64,000 bases of DNA from Turritopsis dohrnii (taxonomy: Eukaryota > Cnidaria > Hydrozoa > Anthoathecata > Oceaniidae): the NCBI GenBank assembly GCA_027922465.2, contig BQMF02000033.1:1116001-1180000 (forward strand), given 5' to 3'. The notes under the pieces were generated by a model that was not told where the DNA came from, did not search any database, and was given only the letters and a program-made list of their open reading frames with translations. Both the position numbers and the translations under genes were made by a program. Below are positions 46,714 through 56,977 of the stretch, one piece after another. Within the stretch, counting starts at the first letter, position 1. Every line of letters begins with the position of its first letter.

Positions 46714-46803
46714 GCATCAAAAGTACGACTTCATCAAAAGTACGACTTTGTCAATAGTACGACTTCGTCAAAAGGACGACTTCGTCAAAAGGAAGATTTC
46801 GTC
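46714..46803. repeat. 17-bp tandem repeat, five units, at the 3' end of a gene
   Basis: CATCAAAAGTACGACTT-like units repeat about five times with increasing divergence toward 46800. The array forms the presumed 3' UTR of the minus-strand secreted-protein gene, ending within a few bases of its stop codon at 46807-46809. Confidence 0.85.
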
Positions 46804-46806
46804 AAA

Positions 46807-47486
46807 TCATGGAGGACAGCATTCACCGTAACACCCTGGCATTTGGAACTCACATATATTACACGATACCCCATGTTCAAACATGCAGGTAGCACAACGC
46901 GTACCGCAAGGCTCACTTTCATCTCCATATCCACGTGCTACCTCGATGACATCAAGTTTGTTTTCTTGTTTCCTTAAAAACATATCTTGAAAGAAGTTTA
47001 CCATTGGAATGAAAGCCTTTGCAAACTTGATAGGAACTTTAACGAAATTCTTTTCGAGGTCTTCTGTTTTGTCTCGTTGGCTTTGTTCGTTGGAATCATT
47101 CTTCTTGATCTGAAGGTGTGTAATATTTACTTTTGAAGAATTAATCTTATCGAATTTAGAATCTTTCATGTTTTCAATGAGCTTGATTTCTGCTGATTTC
47201 TTCTCCTTTGAATAATCAACCACCTTGATACTGGAATTGAAGCGACTCGGAAACGCAAGTGTACTGGATAAGGTTATGAGCACCAACAAAATCATCTAAA
47301 ATCCAATCATTTAAACATTTAATCACGATGTTTTTACAAAATGAATATGTTCAGTTAAGATCAGTTTATCCCATTAACATTTTTTCTTTATCTATCATCA
47401 GAGTATCGACGATGAATATCATCTTTTGCAACTTATGATCTTTGACTAAATAACCCATTAATCAGAAATAATCTACATACCTCCAT
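46807..47486 (-). CDS. Small secreted protein with eight-cysteine C-terminal domain, two exons
   Basis: Exon 1 supplies ATGGAG (47486-47481) and exon 2 covers 47295-46807. The 185-bp intron has a GTATGT donor and a TTTTAG acceptor. The product is 164 residues. A hydrophobic signal sequence ILLVLITLSSTLA is predicted to be cleaved near AFPSR. A lysine/glutamate-rich, cysteine-free middle of about 100 residues resembles a propeptide. The last about 35 residues hold eight cysteines spaced C-x3-C-x2-C-x7-C-x2-C-x6-C-x3-CC, ending CCPP. Four disulfides are plausible. No family is recognised. It could be a structural, antimicrobial, signalling or venom-type peptide, and the sequence does not decide between them. 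A TATA box 38 bp upstream of the ATG supports a real promoter. Confidence 0.75.
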
Positions 47487-47523
47487 TTTGAATATTGTCT
47501 TGAAGGAAATTAATCACAAAGAG

Positions 47524-47530
47524 TTTTATA
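47524..47530 (-). promoter_or_regulatory. TATA box of the secreted-protein gene
   Basis: TATAAAA on the minus strand, 38-44 bp before the exon 1 ATG. This predicts a start site near 47500 and a 5' UTR of about 15 bases. Confidence 0.6.
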
Positions 47531-47534
47531 ACAA

Positions 47535-49668
47535 AGTAGTTAGAAGTAGTTTGGTTTTCCTCTTTACCGCCTGCAGTTCGAGGTTTTCTGATTTTGGTGT
47601 TCAACCTATCCTGTGATTTATACTTCTTTAAACCACGAAAATATGGTAAACAGAATAATTTGTGGTTTTCAAATCAAGCCTCCCTCTTTTTTTATTTTGC
47701 CAAAAAAACAAGAAAATATGTTTGATTTCAGCTGACTGTAAGAGTTTAACAATCATGCGTGGTGTTGTTGTTTGTCTTCCAATGGAAAGCATCAGTCATC
47801 ATTTCTCATTAATAAATTGGAGTTTATAAATAACTATTAAATGTTTGTTTGCGTTGCATACTAACAACCACCCGCATACATTTCTTTAAAATAGTTTTGG
47901 TTTCAACTGTGGCTTACAGCCAAAACACACTGGGATCTGCATCAAAACTTTTTCATTCAGTGTTATTCTAGTGCAGCTTATGGTATAAAAACCCTAAGTG
48001 TTTTTCATGTGTAGTTCATTATTCATTGCTGTTGCATGTTTCTTGCAAACGTTATTACAAAAGTCATTAATTATTTTATGGCCGTGTATGAATGCCCCAA
48101 GCCTCATAAGTATTTCGGTGTATGGAAAAGGCGTCGATTAATGTAGTTAAAATGCGCTCTTAAGAAAGGATTTAGTTATGTTCATCGTTCGATAACGAGT
48201 AATCAGTTACTAAATAACGGCGGGTCGAATGATTTTAATTGCAGTTTTAATGATCGAGCTAAAGTTTTCTAGCTCCACAATGCAGGAAACAACAAATTAA
48301 CCAGGCATTCAACGTTGTAATAGTGTCTAATCACATTTATCAACACACGCTCTTTAACGACACGACTGTCAACTTCAAATATCTGCTTAATGTTGTTTGT
48401 GGTTTCGCTGAGTATTTTCAAGCATCAGATCTAAATAATAAAGTGAAATGGCATCTATTCAAAACCAATCTCTTCGGATATCACGGAAGACCTGGAGGAG
48501 AGATTTCTCTTAGCAAAATGTTTTCCTGCTTCCTGTCAGTGACTGCAGATCCATTGAGTGGATATCTTGGGTGGGAACAGAAAACACAAAATGTTTCAAA
48601 CAATGTCAAAATCAGCCTCTATTTGATCAAAAACATTCACAAAACCTACTTTTTAAAAACAAAGACATGGAAGCATTAGTATAAAATCATTACAAGTAGT
48701 AAGGTGGATGATGTTGACGGCCACCAGCAAATCTAAATCCAACTCTACGTGTAGTATGGGCGGTGACGTTTGTTTACGTACCGCCCTCTTTTCACCTTCT
48801 TAATCTTGCGCTAAATGTATTGCATGGATTCATCTTTACTTTCTTTGAACAGACAGGCAAAATAATTGTACGGTATCGACCTTTGAAATTTATCGCTACG
48901 CATCGACGCAACCTAAACTGTTAGTAACCTAAACGTCATTAGCCTTTTATGACTTGGTTACAAATATGACATCATTAACTACTATTAATGTTCACGGAGA
49001 TGCTATTCAACTTAAAATCTTTTTTTTTTTTTCATCTGCTACGCGTAAGCGATATCAGTGTTTGGTTAGAGCTGGTATCCGATCCGATTCATAAAATTTT
49101 TACTACTTTTACGTCACATCACGTATATGGAAGTTATATCGTGCATCGACCAAAGCAGTTCCACGTGGACCGCATAACTCCCTAGGAGTTATAATTTTGT
49201 GAATTTTCTGTTAATACTTTGTATAAGCAACGAAAACACGAAGTAAAAAATCAAGCAAAATACGAAGCAAAACGGTGACTTTTCATAAAAAAACACATTC
49301 TCTTATATTTTCCCACATATGGACAAGTTCTTTAATCATTTTTTTCGAAACAAAATCGTCTGTTTCAGTCTGCAACGACTGGTGTCGTCCAAAGCAAAAT
49401 TTTTGTTGTCAGTCTAGCAATATCACGACTGTCCATATCAACTTCATCTTATCTAGTTTTTCAGCCTGCCACTCTGTCCAAAACTAGATCGTAATTGTCA
49501 GTTTGTCGTGACTGACTTTATAGCAATATACATAAAAATTATATATATACCCCTCCTTAAGATCAGTGTTTATTAGAAAGGAAGGTGACAGAATGAGACA
49601 AGATCTTGTTGTGTCAGGGTGGTGATATATTCTATTATGAAATCAGTACTCAATTCGTTTAATCAGGC
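47535..49668. other. No supported gene
   Basis: A 118-codon plus-strand frame at 48323-48679 and a 65-codon one at 48988-49185 (ending SYIVHRPKQFHVDRITP) have some compositional interest but no recognised domain. An inverted motif GGGCGGTGACGT...ACGTACCGCCC lies at 48757-48786. Confidence 0.4.
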
Positions 49669-49678
49669 AGATGTCAGA

Positions 49679-50043
49679 GGCGCTATTTCCTTTTCGCACC
49701 CCCCCTATTTGTTTCACTGAAAGCTGTTCTACACAGCACAAAGAACATACACATAGTCAAAAAAGATCACATATCTTTCCAATTAATGTAAAAAGTAAGT
49801 ATTTTGATACCTATTTTCTGAAAGAAATGAATGTCTCAGAAAGAAAGATTACTTATAAAAAAACTGCCGATCGCTTGTGTATCTTCCTCCGCACTTTTGA
49901 TTTTGCAGCACTTTCCAACCAGGATTTTTTAGGGTTAGAGTTAGGGTTAGGGCTAGGGTTATGTTAATCTTTTTTTGACTAATGTGTATGTTCCTTTGTG
50001 TTTTCAATGAAAAAAATAGGGGGTGCGAAAAGGAAATAGCGCC
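49679..50043. mobile_element. 365-bp MITE with 9-bp duplication, carrying telomere-like repeats
   Basis: The ends are GGCGCTATTTCCTTTTCGCA and its complement. The arms continue through the CCCCCCTATT/AATAGGGGG region and AAAGAACATACAC/GTGTATGTTCCTTT. The 9-bp duplication GATGTCAGA lies at 49670-49678 and 50044-50052. The 9-bp size suggests a MuDR-type transposase. An internal TTAGGG array sits at 49931-49962. Confidence 0.85.
49931..49962. repeat. Interstitial TTAGGG-type repeats
   Basis: About five units of TTAGGG with variants (TTAGAG, CTAGGG). It lies inside the MITE, so it is internal to a mobile element and is not a chromosome end. Confidence 0.8.
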
Positions 50044-50052
50044 GATGTCAGA

Positions 50053-51338
50053 TGTCGATGTAATGCACTTTATGCTATTGTATGGTCAGAAATACCTACA
50101 TTTGTGTTGCCATAAGGTTATCAAATGGACCTTGATCTTATACTAGAAGAAGGTGACAAGATTTATAAATCTTTTAATACACTTCAATATTGAATGAGCT
50201 ATCAAATACTCTCCAGATAAATTCTGTTAATGTTGATATAAAGAAACTAAAATTTTACCAATGTTATATTTTCACTTTTGAGAGGCTCCACTCTCAATAA
50301 AGTGTTCCAATGTGAAAAAGATCATGGTTAATTGATGGTTTTCAGGCATATTTGGAAAGCACACATTTTTGTTTGGTTCTCATAGCCGTAATGAGGATGA
50401 TTGTGGGCAAGATTGTAGAAAATGGACCATATCAGTTCTATTATGATTTCAGTTACTCACAGCAATGGAAAAGTTTTCAGTTCATTGTGCACCTCTGCGA
50501 TCTGGGAAAAATTTGGGAAAGACTCATTCTTAATTGTATTATTCAAACCTAAGAACTTCCCACTTTTGCGTCCTTCAGTTTTTGAGGAAAAAAGCATTAA
50601 AGTTAGTAAAATTACACGATAAATATATACTTTTATCGAGAGGATTCGATTTGAGAAAATCTGCTGGATAACCTGAAAGTGGACAGAAAAAACATTCTAC
50701 CAATAAGGTAATTAATTGTGCCAAAAAGACACATTAATTGTCTTTTTAGCGTTTTCGATTTTGTTTTTTTTTGTTTTTTATAATATTTTTTTCTTTGTTT
50801 TTTCCCTATACTACTAATTTCATTTTTTTTTTTTTTAGGTTTTCAGATGCTGTTAGGCTGATCCGAGTTCTTGTTAGCTTCAAATGGAAGAAATTTTTGT
50901 TTTATTTATTCTTTCATTTGTTTTATTTATTTTCTATTTATTCTCCTTAACTTTTGTCATCAGTTTGATAAAAATCAATGTTTTTTTGTTGTATATACTT
51001 GGCACTATGGTTTCCACCGGAGTTGCACTATAAAACCAAGATCGATTGTGCTGACCTGTAGTAGTTGTATTTCAAGATGATCAGGAGTCGAACAAATGGA
51101 TGTTTCAATATATTCTCATACATCCATCTCCACAATACCCACTTTATATATGCAAACAATTTTGTATTGGATTTGTAAGAAAACCTACATTTCAACTATT
51201 GGAATTTCCTTGTAAGTAAATAACGCACCACACCGATTTCCCAAGAGATGGCAATATTTTAAATGGCTTGCATATTTACAAACACTCCTGTTAAATTTCT
51301 GCTTGAGGGCTTATTTTAAGAATTCTATACCACATGCT
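50053..51338. other. No supported gene
   Basis: AT-rich with T-rich low complexity around 50750-50840. Confidence 0.5.
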
Positions 51339-51802
51339 CAGGGTGACCACAGGTCCTGGAATTCCTGGAAAAGTCATGGATTTTTTTGTCCTGGAAAAGT
51401 TCTTGAAACGGACTCAAATTTCCCATTTTTCCTTGAAATTTTCTGGAATTCCTGGAAATTTTAGATTTTTCCTATTTTTATTGTTTTATTGAAATTATGC
51501 ATTTTAAGTTATTTACTGAGTATGTATGGATGATGTTTCCTTTATAGGTATTTCAGTAACTACACCCCTAATGACTCTGAGTTTTTTATTTCTTCCTTTA
51601 TTTTTTTTATTTGATGCTCTATGATTTATATTTAATAATTTGAGATTTATGAATGAGTGTTTTACCATGGTGCATTTTTTTGTGTTTAAATGTTGATTTT
51701 TGCAATTTTTTTGTGAAGTTATCCTTGAATAGTTGGTTATTTTCCTGGAAATGTCCTGGAAAAATTCTGGAATTTTTTTAAAAAAATTATTTGATCACCC
51801 TG
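51339..51802. mobile_element. 464-bp hAT-like non-autonomous element
   Basis: The ends are CAGGGTGACC and GATCACCCTG. Both flanking regions contain repeats of TCCTGGAA and CTGGAAA, typical of a widespread CAGGGTGACC repeat family. I did not find a clean TSD, so the boundaries rest on the TIRs alone. Confidence 0.65.
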
Positions 51803-53070
51803 ATACCGTTGGACTGTATCAACAAGTCTTAGAGCCTCCGAAGCAACAACATCATTGATGATAAAGTTTTGTCCATAGTCGACTTGTGTCACCTTAATAA
51901 TATGTTTGGGAGCTTTTGTTAAAGACTATGATAACGGTACGATATTTTCTAAAACAACGTTTCAGGGAAGAGGCTTTCAATGTATAATTTATTTATATTA
52001 ATCGTTTTGAGGATGAAAATATTATTGGTAATGCAACTTCAGCTATTATTACAGCTAAGCGATTAATCCTTCCAAGAAATATTCACCCTAACAAAGTTAA
52101 CACCATTTATATTTGATCGTCCAGAATTGATAGATGTGACGCTGATATTTTTAGATCTGTACTGTCCATGCCCGAGATTGATAATTGAGAGATTGACAAT
52201 TTGCCTCAGTCATGATTCTCGCGGTACAGGCTGTCGTAAAGTAACTGGGAGTTTCTCATAAACAAAAATGGGTTTAACGCAGGCAATTATAACATCTGCT
52301 AACGTAATCACATCGTACGATTGCGCATGCCGTGTTGAGGACTTTGGGTCCGTACAAATTTCATTAAATTACTTTTCTTGCGTTGTCATTCCCTTCATTT
52401 TTCAGCAATGTAAGAAGCAGGTGATCGAGACTTTCAATCTTTCTTGTTTAAATTTAAAATCCTTTCGTTCATTTCTGACATCGAAAACGTGCTTAATCTT
52501 TTTCGCTCTAATTTCTATTGATTGATTTAATGATGCAGAAAGAAATTTTCATGGATTACATTTGCAGTTCAGGAAAAGTATTTTAATTCAAGTCGAACTT
52601 CGATAGTTCCAAGGTCTGATAGTTAGTATTTTTTTCAGTTTTGTTGTTCAGTCTACCAGATAAGTTGAAATAATAAATAAAGCAAAGAAATATGAAATTT
52701 TCGTTGACTCCGATCTAAACTCAATAATATTATATTCTGAACAAAAAAACTCATATATAGCTACGTAAACGGGTTGGTGCAATCTGTGCTAGATGTTTCC
52801 AATACAATGAGTAAAACAGAATAGCTTATGAAGCATGAAAAGCTTTGCAGTTGTTGACAATTTGCTAACTTTGATCTCATCAGTAGGTGTGGTTCATCTT
52901 CACTACCCCAAATTTTGCTGTAACTCTAATACAAGCCGTCGAACCATGTCCATTCACACTTTGAATAAAAGCATTTTGATATTCATCTGAAATGATTTAA
53001 TAACAACAATGACATTGGCAACGATTTTTAATTACCTTGTATTTTCATAGAACCTGCCAAGTGTTACACC
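51803..53070. other. No supported gene
   Basis: An 85-codon plus-strand frame at 52268-52525 is unremarkable. Otherwise AT-rich. Confidence 0.5.
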
Positions 53071-53708
53071 GTCAAATCAGGGATGTGTGAGAGATGGATA
53101 GTGAACGGCTTCAATATCTAAAAAATCTATTGTTGTTTCTTTTGTGTCGCTATTGTGTCGGCAACCGTTTGATGTTCTAACTCTGTTATCAGCGGGAAGT
53201 TTAAAATGGCGAATGATAAATCGTATGTCGTAGGGGAACTGAAACTTTATTGCTTATTTTAACTGTGTTTTCAAAACTCTGAGAGGTGCCTAGCAAGGAA
53301 AAAGATTACTGAGTTATCATAGAGTTAAATGTGCCTGGACTGTCGACGTGCCAAAGGAGAAAAACTATAAAACACGTGGGTAAAAGCTCTTAGACGAACA
53401 CTTCATGTTGTTAAAAAGTGAGTGTTTCAAGACTCAATTCCTGCTATAGATAAAGTCTGGAAGTGTTGTAAATAAGTGTAGTGGTATCTTTGATGACCAT
53501 GGATTGCATTTAAGTTGATTATTAGTAGCGGCACTTTGTATTTTCAAGCGGCACTTGGATAGAAGTTACTGCAGTAAACAGACTGAATTTGTTATTATGT
53601 AAGTATTCCTTTTATATATGATGGAATAATTGTCTTTTCAGTTCAAATTTTCATCCAATAAGTTATTGGCAATATTTATAGGGATGTTTCAAAGATTGAA
53701 AGTGTGTA

Positions 53709-53880
53709 TGTCGTGTATGTGCTAACAAAATAAAGACTTATGACAAGTATAAGAATCCGAAGAAAGTAATGGATTTTAAAGATGAAATACTCAAGTTATT
53801 TGTGCAGAGGATATTCAAACAGTTCATCCACAGTTTGTTTGTGAAGTATGCAAACGTAATTGTCAAGATTTGATGGTGGT
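53709..53880 (+). pseudogene. Zinc-binding fragment of a transposon protein
   Basis: One frame reads CRVCANKIKTYDKYKNPKKV and on to a DFKDEILKLF segment. A second frame, entered after a shift, reads EDIQTVHPQFVCEVCKRN. Together they show a CxxC...HPxFxCxxC pattern, a treble-clef-type zinc site found at the N terminus of several transposon-derived proteins, including RAG1-like ones. It is broken by at least one frameshift, and no downstream transposase core was seen. Confidence 0.4.
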
Positions 53881-53936
53881 GAACCAGCAATAAAATGTCC
53901 AGGATTTGGAGTTATGTTTGAAGATAAGGGATTGTT

Positions 53937-54051
53937 CACAAATGACGTCAACCATTTTTTCAAGATTTTTGACGCCCCCTCCCCCCTCTGTCAACCTGCG
54001 TCAACTTTGCGTTTCCCCCTCCCCCTCAGTTGACGTCATCGTTTGAGAAGA

Positions 54052-54082
<31 letters not shown>

Positions 54083-54358
54083 CCCCCCCCCCACTTGTCC
54101 TTTTGTATGTTAGTTTGTATGTTAGTTTCTTGCATCATTTGCAATGATCTTCGTGTAATTTTTCTCTGATCAAACTTCATCTGTGCTTATTGTTTTCACA
54201 TTCAGTGTTAACATTTTCATAAGAAACTTTTACTTAATTAGAAAAATCAAGGTTCTGCAAAATTGTGTGGGTTGACGTCAACTAGTATCACATCCCTCCC
54301 CCCCCCCCAGTCAACCAGCGTCAACTTTAGCATCACCCGGCATTTGTGAACAGTCCCT
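53937..54358. mobile_element. Nested MITE with poly-C core
   Basis: The ends AGGGATTGTTCACAAATG and CATTTGTGAACAGTCCCT are inverted. Subterminal GTCAACCxGCGTCAACTT blocks occur on both sides. It contains a long C tract at 54052-54092. The TSD is unclear. Confidence 0.6.
54052..54092. repeat. Poly-C tract (41 bp with one T)
   Basis: Twenty-eight C, one T, then twelve C. The minus strand could form G-quadruplex structure. The length is likely variable and error-prone in sequencing. Confidence 0.95.
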
Positions 54359-55614
54359 AAAAAGAACAGACATTGTATGTAAAGCATAGCACAAGCCACA
54401 AATAACTGTGAGAGAAATTGCAGAAAATTTTGGATTTATATGTATATATTATACCTGGGGCTCTACTAAAGGGCACCAATGTTTTTCTTTGCATTTGAGT
54501 ATGATATTCAGATGCCATTAGATCATTTACCAGACGTTTGTGTCAAAAAAAAGTAGACTTGATATTTACTTATTTGAGCAAAGATTTATATATGGAAGAT
54601 ATATGCAACATTGTGTTTTTGGATTTTTATATTATATATATCTGGTGTTATTAAAAGGGCTGTAGTAGAAAATATTGATAGTAATTAATTAAGCCCAAAC
54701 TTTTGTGTTAATAACAACACAATCAAAATTAGTAATAAGGTAAAAAAGTATTAAACAAGACAACAAATCTTTAAAATTAAGCAAAAACTTTTCGATATTA
54801 TTATCATCTTCAGTGCTAAAAGTAAAATGTTAAATTTTAATCTTAAAAATTTGTTGTCCTGTATTATTATATATTTGCAAACTGGCATACATAATAAAAA
54901 CAAAAAACAAGTATGTGTTATGGAAAACTGTCTAATTCTTTTTGCTGCAAGTTGACTTTGAGATTGACTTTCTCATGGCAGGCATAAATATTTAATTTTA
55001 GTGTCTTGTTTTCATAGCTTATTTGATTTTGACAACATTCTGTTCAAGTTTCTTAAAAATAACGTCATGTAGACTTTCATTTGCATATTTTACCATCAGT
55101 GATGTAGTTAGAATTGTCTGTAATGTTTTCCACTCTGCGTACAAATGTATAAAATGTTTGTTACTGTTCGATTTTTGATAGCATATGGAATGTACCCAGA
55201 AACATAATATAGAGTTTTTTCTTCTGCTGGTGTCAACTTTAAATGACTTGCTTCCACAAAACAATTTTGCTTTAACATTAACTTGAAAAAAGCTCAAGCA
55301 CAGTGTTTTCAAGCAGGAAATGAATTATTATCTATCCAGGAGTTGATAATAATCTAATTTTGTGAATTTTCGAAAACATCAGCTCTTTTTATGTACTGAA
55401 ATCACCAAGTTGACGTTGAGTGTATCTGTGTAATTGTGAGCAAAGTTCAATATGCATGTGAAATTCTCCTTTATCAACTATCTTTTTACACCTTTCTAAG
55501 TGCTTCTTGTAAAAAAACAAACGATTCTTATTTTTCTTCCATCATTTTTACAAGAGTAACTGAATGCAGATGATAGATTAACATCGATATTCTCATGGAC
55601 TGAATCAACAACTT

Positions 55615-55806
55615 TTAATACATCCATCCACATCCATCATCCCCAACAAAAACAACAATTTGTAAGGTTACGTCCTCATCCAAATCATCTACATCCACGA
55701 CAAAATCAGCCAGAACAATATCTTCTTCATCTGACATAATCACAGTATCGACTAAAACCTCAATATCTTCGTCAAAATCGAGATCTTCAAAATTCCTCAT
55801 TATCAA
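55615..55806 (-). other. Acidic open frame inside the 7-bp-TSD element
   Basis: A 63-codon frame rich in Asp/Glu/Val (EDLDFDEDIEVLVDTVIMSD). It could be an exon of an element-encoded protein or a by-product of simple sequence. No splice pair identified. Confidence 0.25.
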
Positions 55807-56044
55807 AACACGTGCTGTTGGTAGCTATATTGAATATTAATGAAAGGTATTCTAGCTTGTACGTTCAGGACGAAAAACTACAAAAAATTTCATTCGTCCA
55901 GCTCAAACAATAAGATGCAATCTGATTGGTTTAATAAGGAAAAAACTCTATTGTTTTAAAAAGCGTGAGCAAAATTGAAAAGATAACAAGGTTGGTAACA
56001 ATAGATTTATAGTCGTTCACTATCCATCTACTCACACATCCCTG

Positions 56045-56290
56045 GTCAAATGTAGTAACTCCGTCAAATGTAGTAAAGTTTCTACGACAAATGTAGTAAC
56101 TCCGTTAAATGTAGTAAACCTACGACAAATGTAGTAAACACCTTTAAGTTTGGAATGAGCCATAATTAGGCCAAACACGTGAGGGTCTTCACCAGGTAAC
56201 TTTTCAAGGGCTATCAGGTGTCCGCATAATTAAAACCAAATTCGCGCATTTGACGGAGTTACTACATTTGACGGTGTAACAAACGCTATA
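56045..56290. repeat. TACTACATTTG repeat, target of the 7-bp-TSD element
   Basis: Units of CAAATGTAGTAA(ACTCCG) repeat five to six times, followed by sequence complementary to 39575-39720. Confidence 0.75.
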
Positions 56291-56299
56291 GCTATAATA

Positions 56300-56975
56300 A
56301 ACTAGTTGGCGCCTCCTCGATTGATCCATTTTATTGCTTCACTGCTTGAATACTTTTGACTATATCTCACCTTTTTATATTATTCAAAAAGTGTTATTTG
56401 CACCTAAACAAAATAAAAGAAGGTTTACAACATATAAGAGAAATGATAATATATACCAATATACGAATATCTCTAAGCTATTCTCAACACTCTCAGAAAA
56501 TCACACTTCGTTTCTTTTATGTCTGTTCTTCCTTTCATACCACGCACACACAAAGGACGCAATGCTGCAGGTGTATCTTTAAATCCATTAACAGTTAGCT
56601 ACTTATTTTGTGATTTCTGTATCCGATATTCCGAAAGCAATGAAGTTTAGTTATTTTTTGGCACGTGGCACTTTTTTTAAAATGAATAACAGAGAACAAA
56701 ATTTATTTCTGCAACTTAAAAGCTGAACTGTGATACAACGAATGTTATTTCAAACTAATCAGATACCAGTGTAGTGTTGAAAAGCTTGTTGAGCTTTTTG
56801 AGATGTTTCTTTCAAATGAGACGAACTCCTCCGCTTCAAATTTATTTCATCCGATTCTACGATATTCCATGACATGTTATCTTACACTGCTGTTCATCAC
56901 GACGGTTGCCGCGTTTTCGTTATTATGGAGATATTTACAATCTTCCAAATCACCATCCGTTGTTTTCATCAAGAC
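56300..56975. other. No supported gene
   Basis: Two overlapping 80-codon frames at 56334-56598 lack motifs. Confidence 0.5.
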
Positions 56976-56977
56976 AA

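Larger units (their letters stand above)
53078..56044 (+). mobile_element. 3.0-kb DNA transposon, 7-bp target duplication GTCAAAT
   Basis: The TIRs begin CAGGGATGTGTGAG and share GATGGATAGTGAACG within about 65 bp. GTCAAAT lies at 53071-53077 and 56045-56051. The insertion falls in a TACTACATTTG-type repeat, whose intact sequence (CCGTCAAATGTAGTAAC) supports the boundary. Superfamily uncertain: CAGGG ends favour hAT, whose usual duplication is 8 bp. P-type elements are an alternative. Confidence 0.75.

Noticed and set aside
48323..48679. 118-codon plus-strand frame
   Set aside because: No motif, no signal peptide, no splice support; compatible with chance in this composition.
49931..49962. 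Chromosome end
   Set aside because: Only about five TTAGGG-type units inside a MITE, with ordinary sequence on both sides.
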